64,000 bases of DNA. It comes from Brienomyrus brachyistius (taxonomy: Eukaryota > Chordata > Actinopteri > Osteoglossiformes > Mormyridae). Shown here in pieces: positions 62,523 through 64,000 of this stretch. The notes beneath the pieces are model-generated. The model did not search any database and was not told the origin of the DNA. It was given only the letters and a program-made list of their open reading frames with translations. The stretch spans positions 11,552,363 to 11,616,362 of the forward strand of contig NC_064535.1 of NCBI RefSeq assembly GCF_023856365.1. The letters run 5' to 3'. The position numbers were made by a program, and so were the translations under genes. Every line of letters begins with the position of its first letter. Within the stretch, counting starts at the first letter, position 1.

Positions 62523-64000
62523 CTTGGAGTTCACATAAGCTGTACTCTGCTATATAGAGAATTATGTTAGATTGTAGAGGAGGTGGGTCTAAGCAAATAG
62601 GACCAAGACATCTGATTGATTGGTCTGACATCTGATTGATTGGTCTGACATCTGGCCAAGATCTGATTGGTTACCTTTCTGAACCAATCATGTTTCATTC
62701 TGCCCTCAGAACATTTTTGTGTAAGTGAAACTCCCACATCCGTTAGGGATCATATTTGCACTTTGGGTATTTATTGACCATAATTTCATAACCAAACGTA
62801 TAGCAGAGTAATTTTTCACACTGGTCTATGTGTCCCTGAAAATAAATTCCTGTCTTCTGCTATTACTTGCGCCTTTTTTATTTAAAACATTCTTTTATTA
62901 CATGCTTCGCTTTGGTGTCAATCATTTTATGTAAAAGTGTTATGGGAGTGTCAGATTCTGTCTGCAATGTTAAACATTTCTCCAGCGTTTCGCAATTTAC
63001 AATAGCTATTGTTTCTAAAAGTATTTCAGTCGTCCATTCCTTGAGTAGCAGCTTTTCATTCATGCCTGTCATGAAATGTTTGCTTAAATGCTATTAAATT
63101 TTTAAATTATGTAGATTAACTTAAAAAAAAATGAAAATAATTAACAAAATAATTATAATTTGCAAAATAGTGGTACTCTACTAGTAGTGGTACTGTATTG
63201 AAGATAATTCCCAAGAGGGATTCAGCTATGGAGCATTTATTCTGGTGCCAGCATTATACAGTACAGTGCTATATGTATCTGTGTTATAGCTAAAGGTAAA
63301 AAGCAATGCAAAAAATGGTCTGTGAGTCCTTTGCATTTCTATCTAGTCAAGCAGCAGCTTTGAAAAACATACACTAAGAAGTTCAAAGACAATGCTGCTC
63401 TTCACTGAGGATCACATGTTTATTTACCCCAAGGAAGTTACTTCAAATGGATGTAACTGAATATGCTTTATTTTTCCGTTGTGTTAATCATGAATAATTC
63501 ACATGTTGTTGTTGTTTTTTTGTTTTTGTCAAAAAATATTGAAACCTAAGATATTGCACAAATAAATTCATTATTGTTTTTTATTTTAATATAAAACTAA
63601 TGCGGTGGATTTTGTTGTGTGTCTTACATTCTGTGCTTATGGTGACCAGTTTTGGCTAGGTTTTTTTGTTCTGTTTTCTTTTAAAAAAAATGAATTCTAT
63701 TTCACATTCAGTTGGAAAAATCTTGGCCTTTGTTAACATCATGCAGAGCTGAAGTTCCACTGTCTGTGGAGTCACTGCCTCAGTCTTAGAAGAAATTTAT
63801 GGATAGTCATTTAAGAACAGTAGATGCCTCTGAAAACACTTCTGTTTATATATACAGCATGAAAGCCAGTGTTTCAGGAACAGGACTGAATAAGGCTTAA
63901 ATTGTGAAGAAATTCAAAGTAGGCGAAATATTATTAGCAATGTTCTTAGGGAAAGGGAACTTGTAATTATCTTGTATTTAGGGTTAATGTGGATGGTTAT
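62523..64000. other. Gene-free region
   Basis: A 20-bp direct duplication (TCTGATTGATTGGTCTGACA) lies at 62611-62650. The rest is AT-rich with no exon or named repeat. Confidence 0.6.

Overview
This window is vertebrate nuclear DNA, almost certainly from a ray-finned (teleost) fish. Genes are spliced with GT/AG introns. Intergenic DNA is AT-rich and full of dinucleotide and tetranucleotide microsatellites. The repeats are typical of fish: Tc1-like transposons, short hAT-type elements with 8-bp target duplications, V-SINE-type and other tRNA-derived SINEs, a degraded LINE and LTR-like pieces. The species cannot be named from the sequence.

Layout. (1) 42-3218, plus strand: the last six exons of kndc1, encoding the C-terminal RasGEF domain. 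The rest of the gene lies before the window. (2) 5954-6932 and 9865-10790, plus strand: two tandem three-exon homeobox genes of the fish vox/vent (Ventx) family. They share intron positions and a similar compact promoter with a CATATGCAAA octamer-type site and a TATA box. This kndc1-Ventx neighbourhood matches human 10q26.3 (KNDC1...VENTX) as I recall it. (3) 11-39 kb: a gene-poor stretch of repeats, minisatellites and possible regulatory elements. (4) 39285-40214, minus strand: an intact single-exon coding region for a heparan sulfate glucosamine 3-O-sulfotransferase 1-like enzyme (309 aa). It has a good splice acceptor in its 5' leader at 40402. A plausible promoter and noncoding first exon lie about 19 kb upstream, near 59394-59690. 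(5) 41-64 kb: otherwise repeats, with no convincing further coding gene.

How the genes relate. vox/vent proteins are BMP/Wnt-responsive homeodomain repressors that limit the dorsal organizer. Kndc1 is a Ras-family exchange factor known mainly from neurons. The sulfotransferase modifies heparan sulfate in the Golgi. They are neighbours rather than a pathway. The only clear functional unit is the vox/vent pair and its shared cis-regulatory sequence.

I found no convincing wholly new system. The most useful leads are the shared promoter architecture of the two homeobox genes, a POU/SOX/TCF/GATA motif cluster just downstream of them, the inferred distant first exon of the sulfotransferase, three CTCF-like motifs in one orientation, and several nested transposon insertions with readable target duplications.
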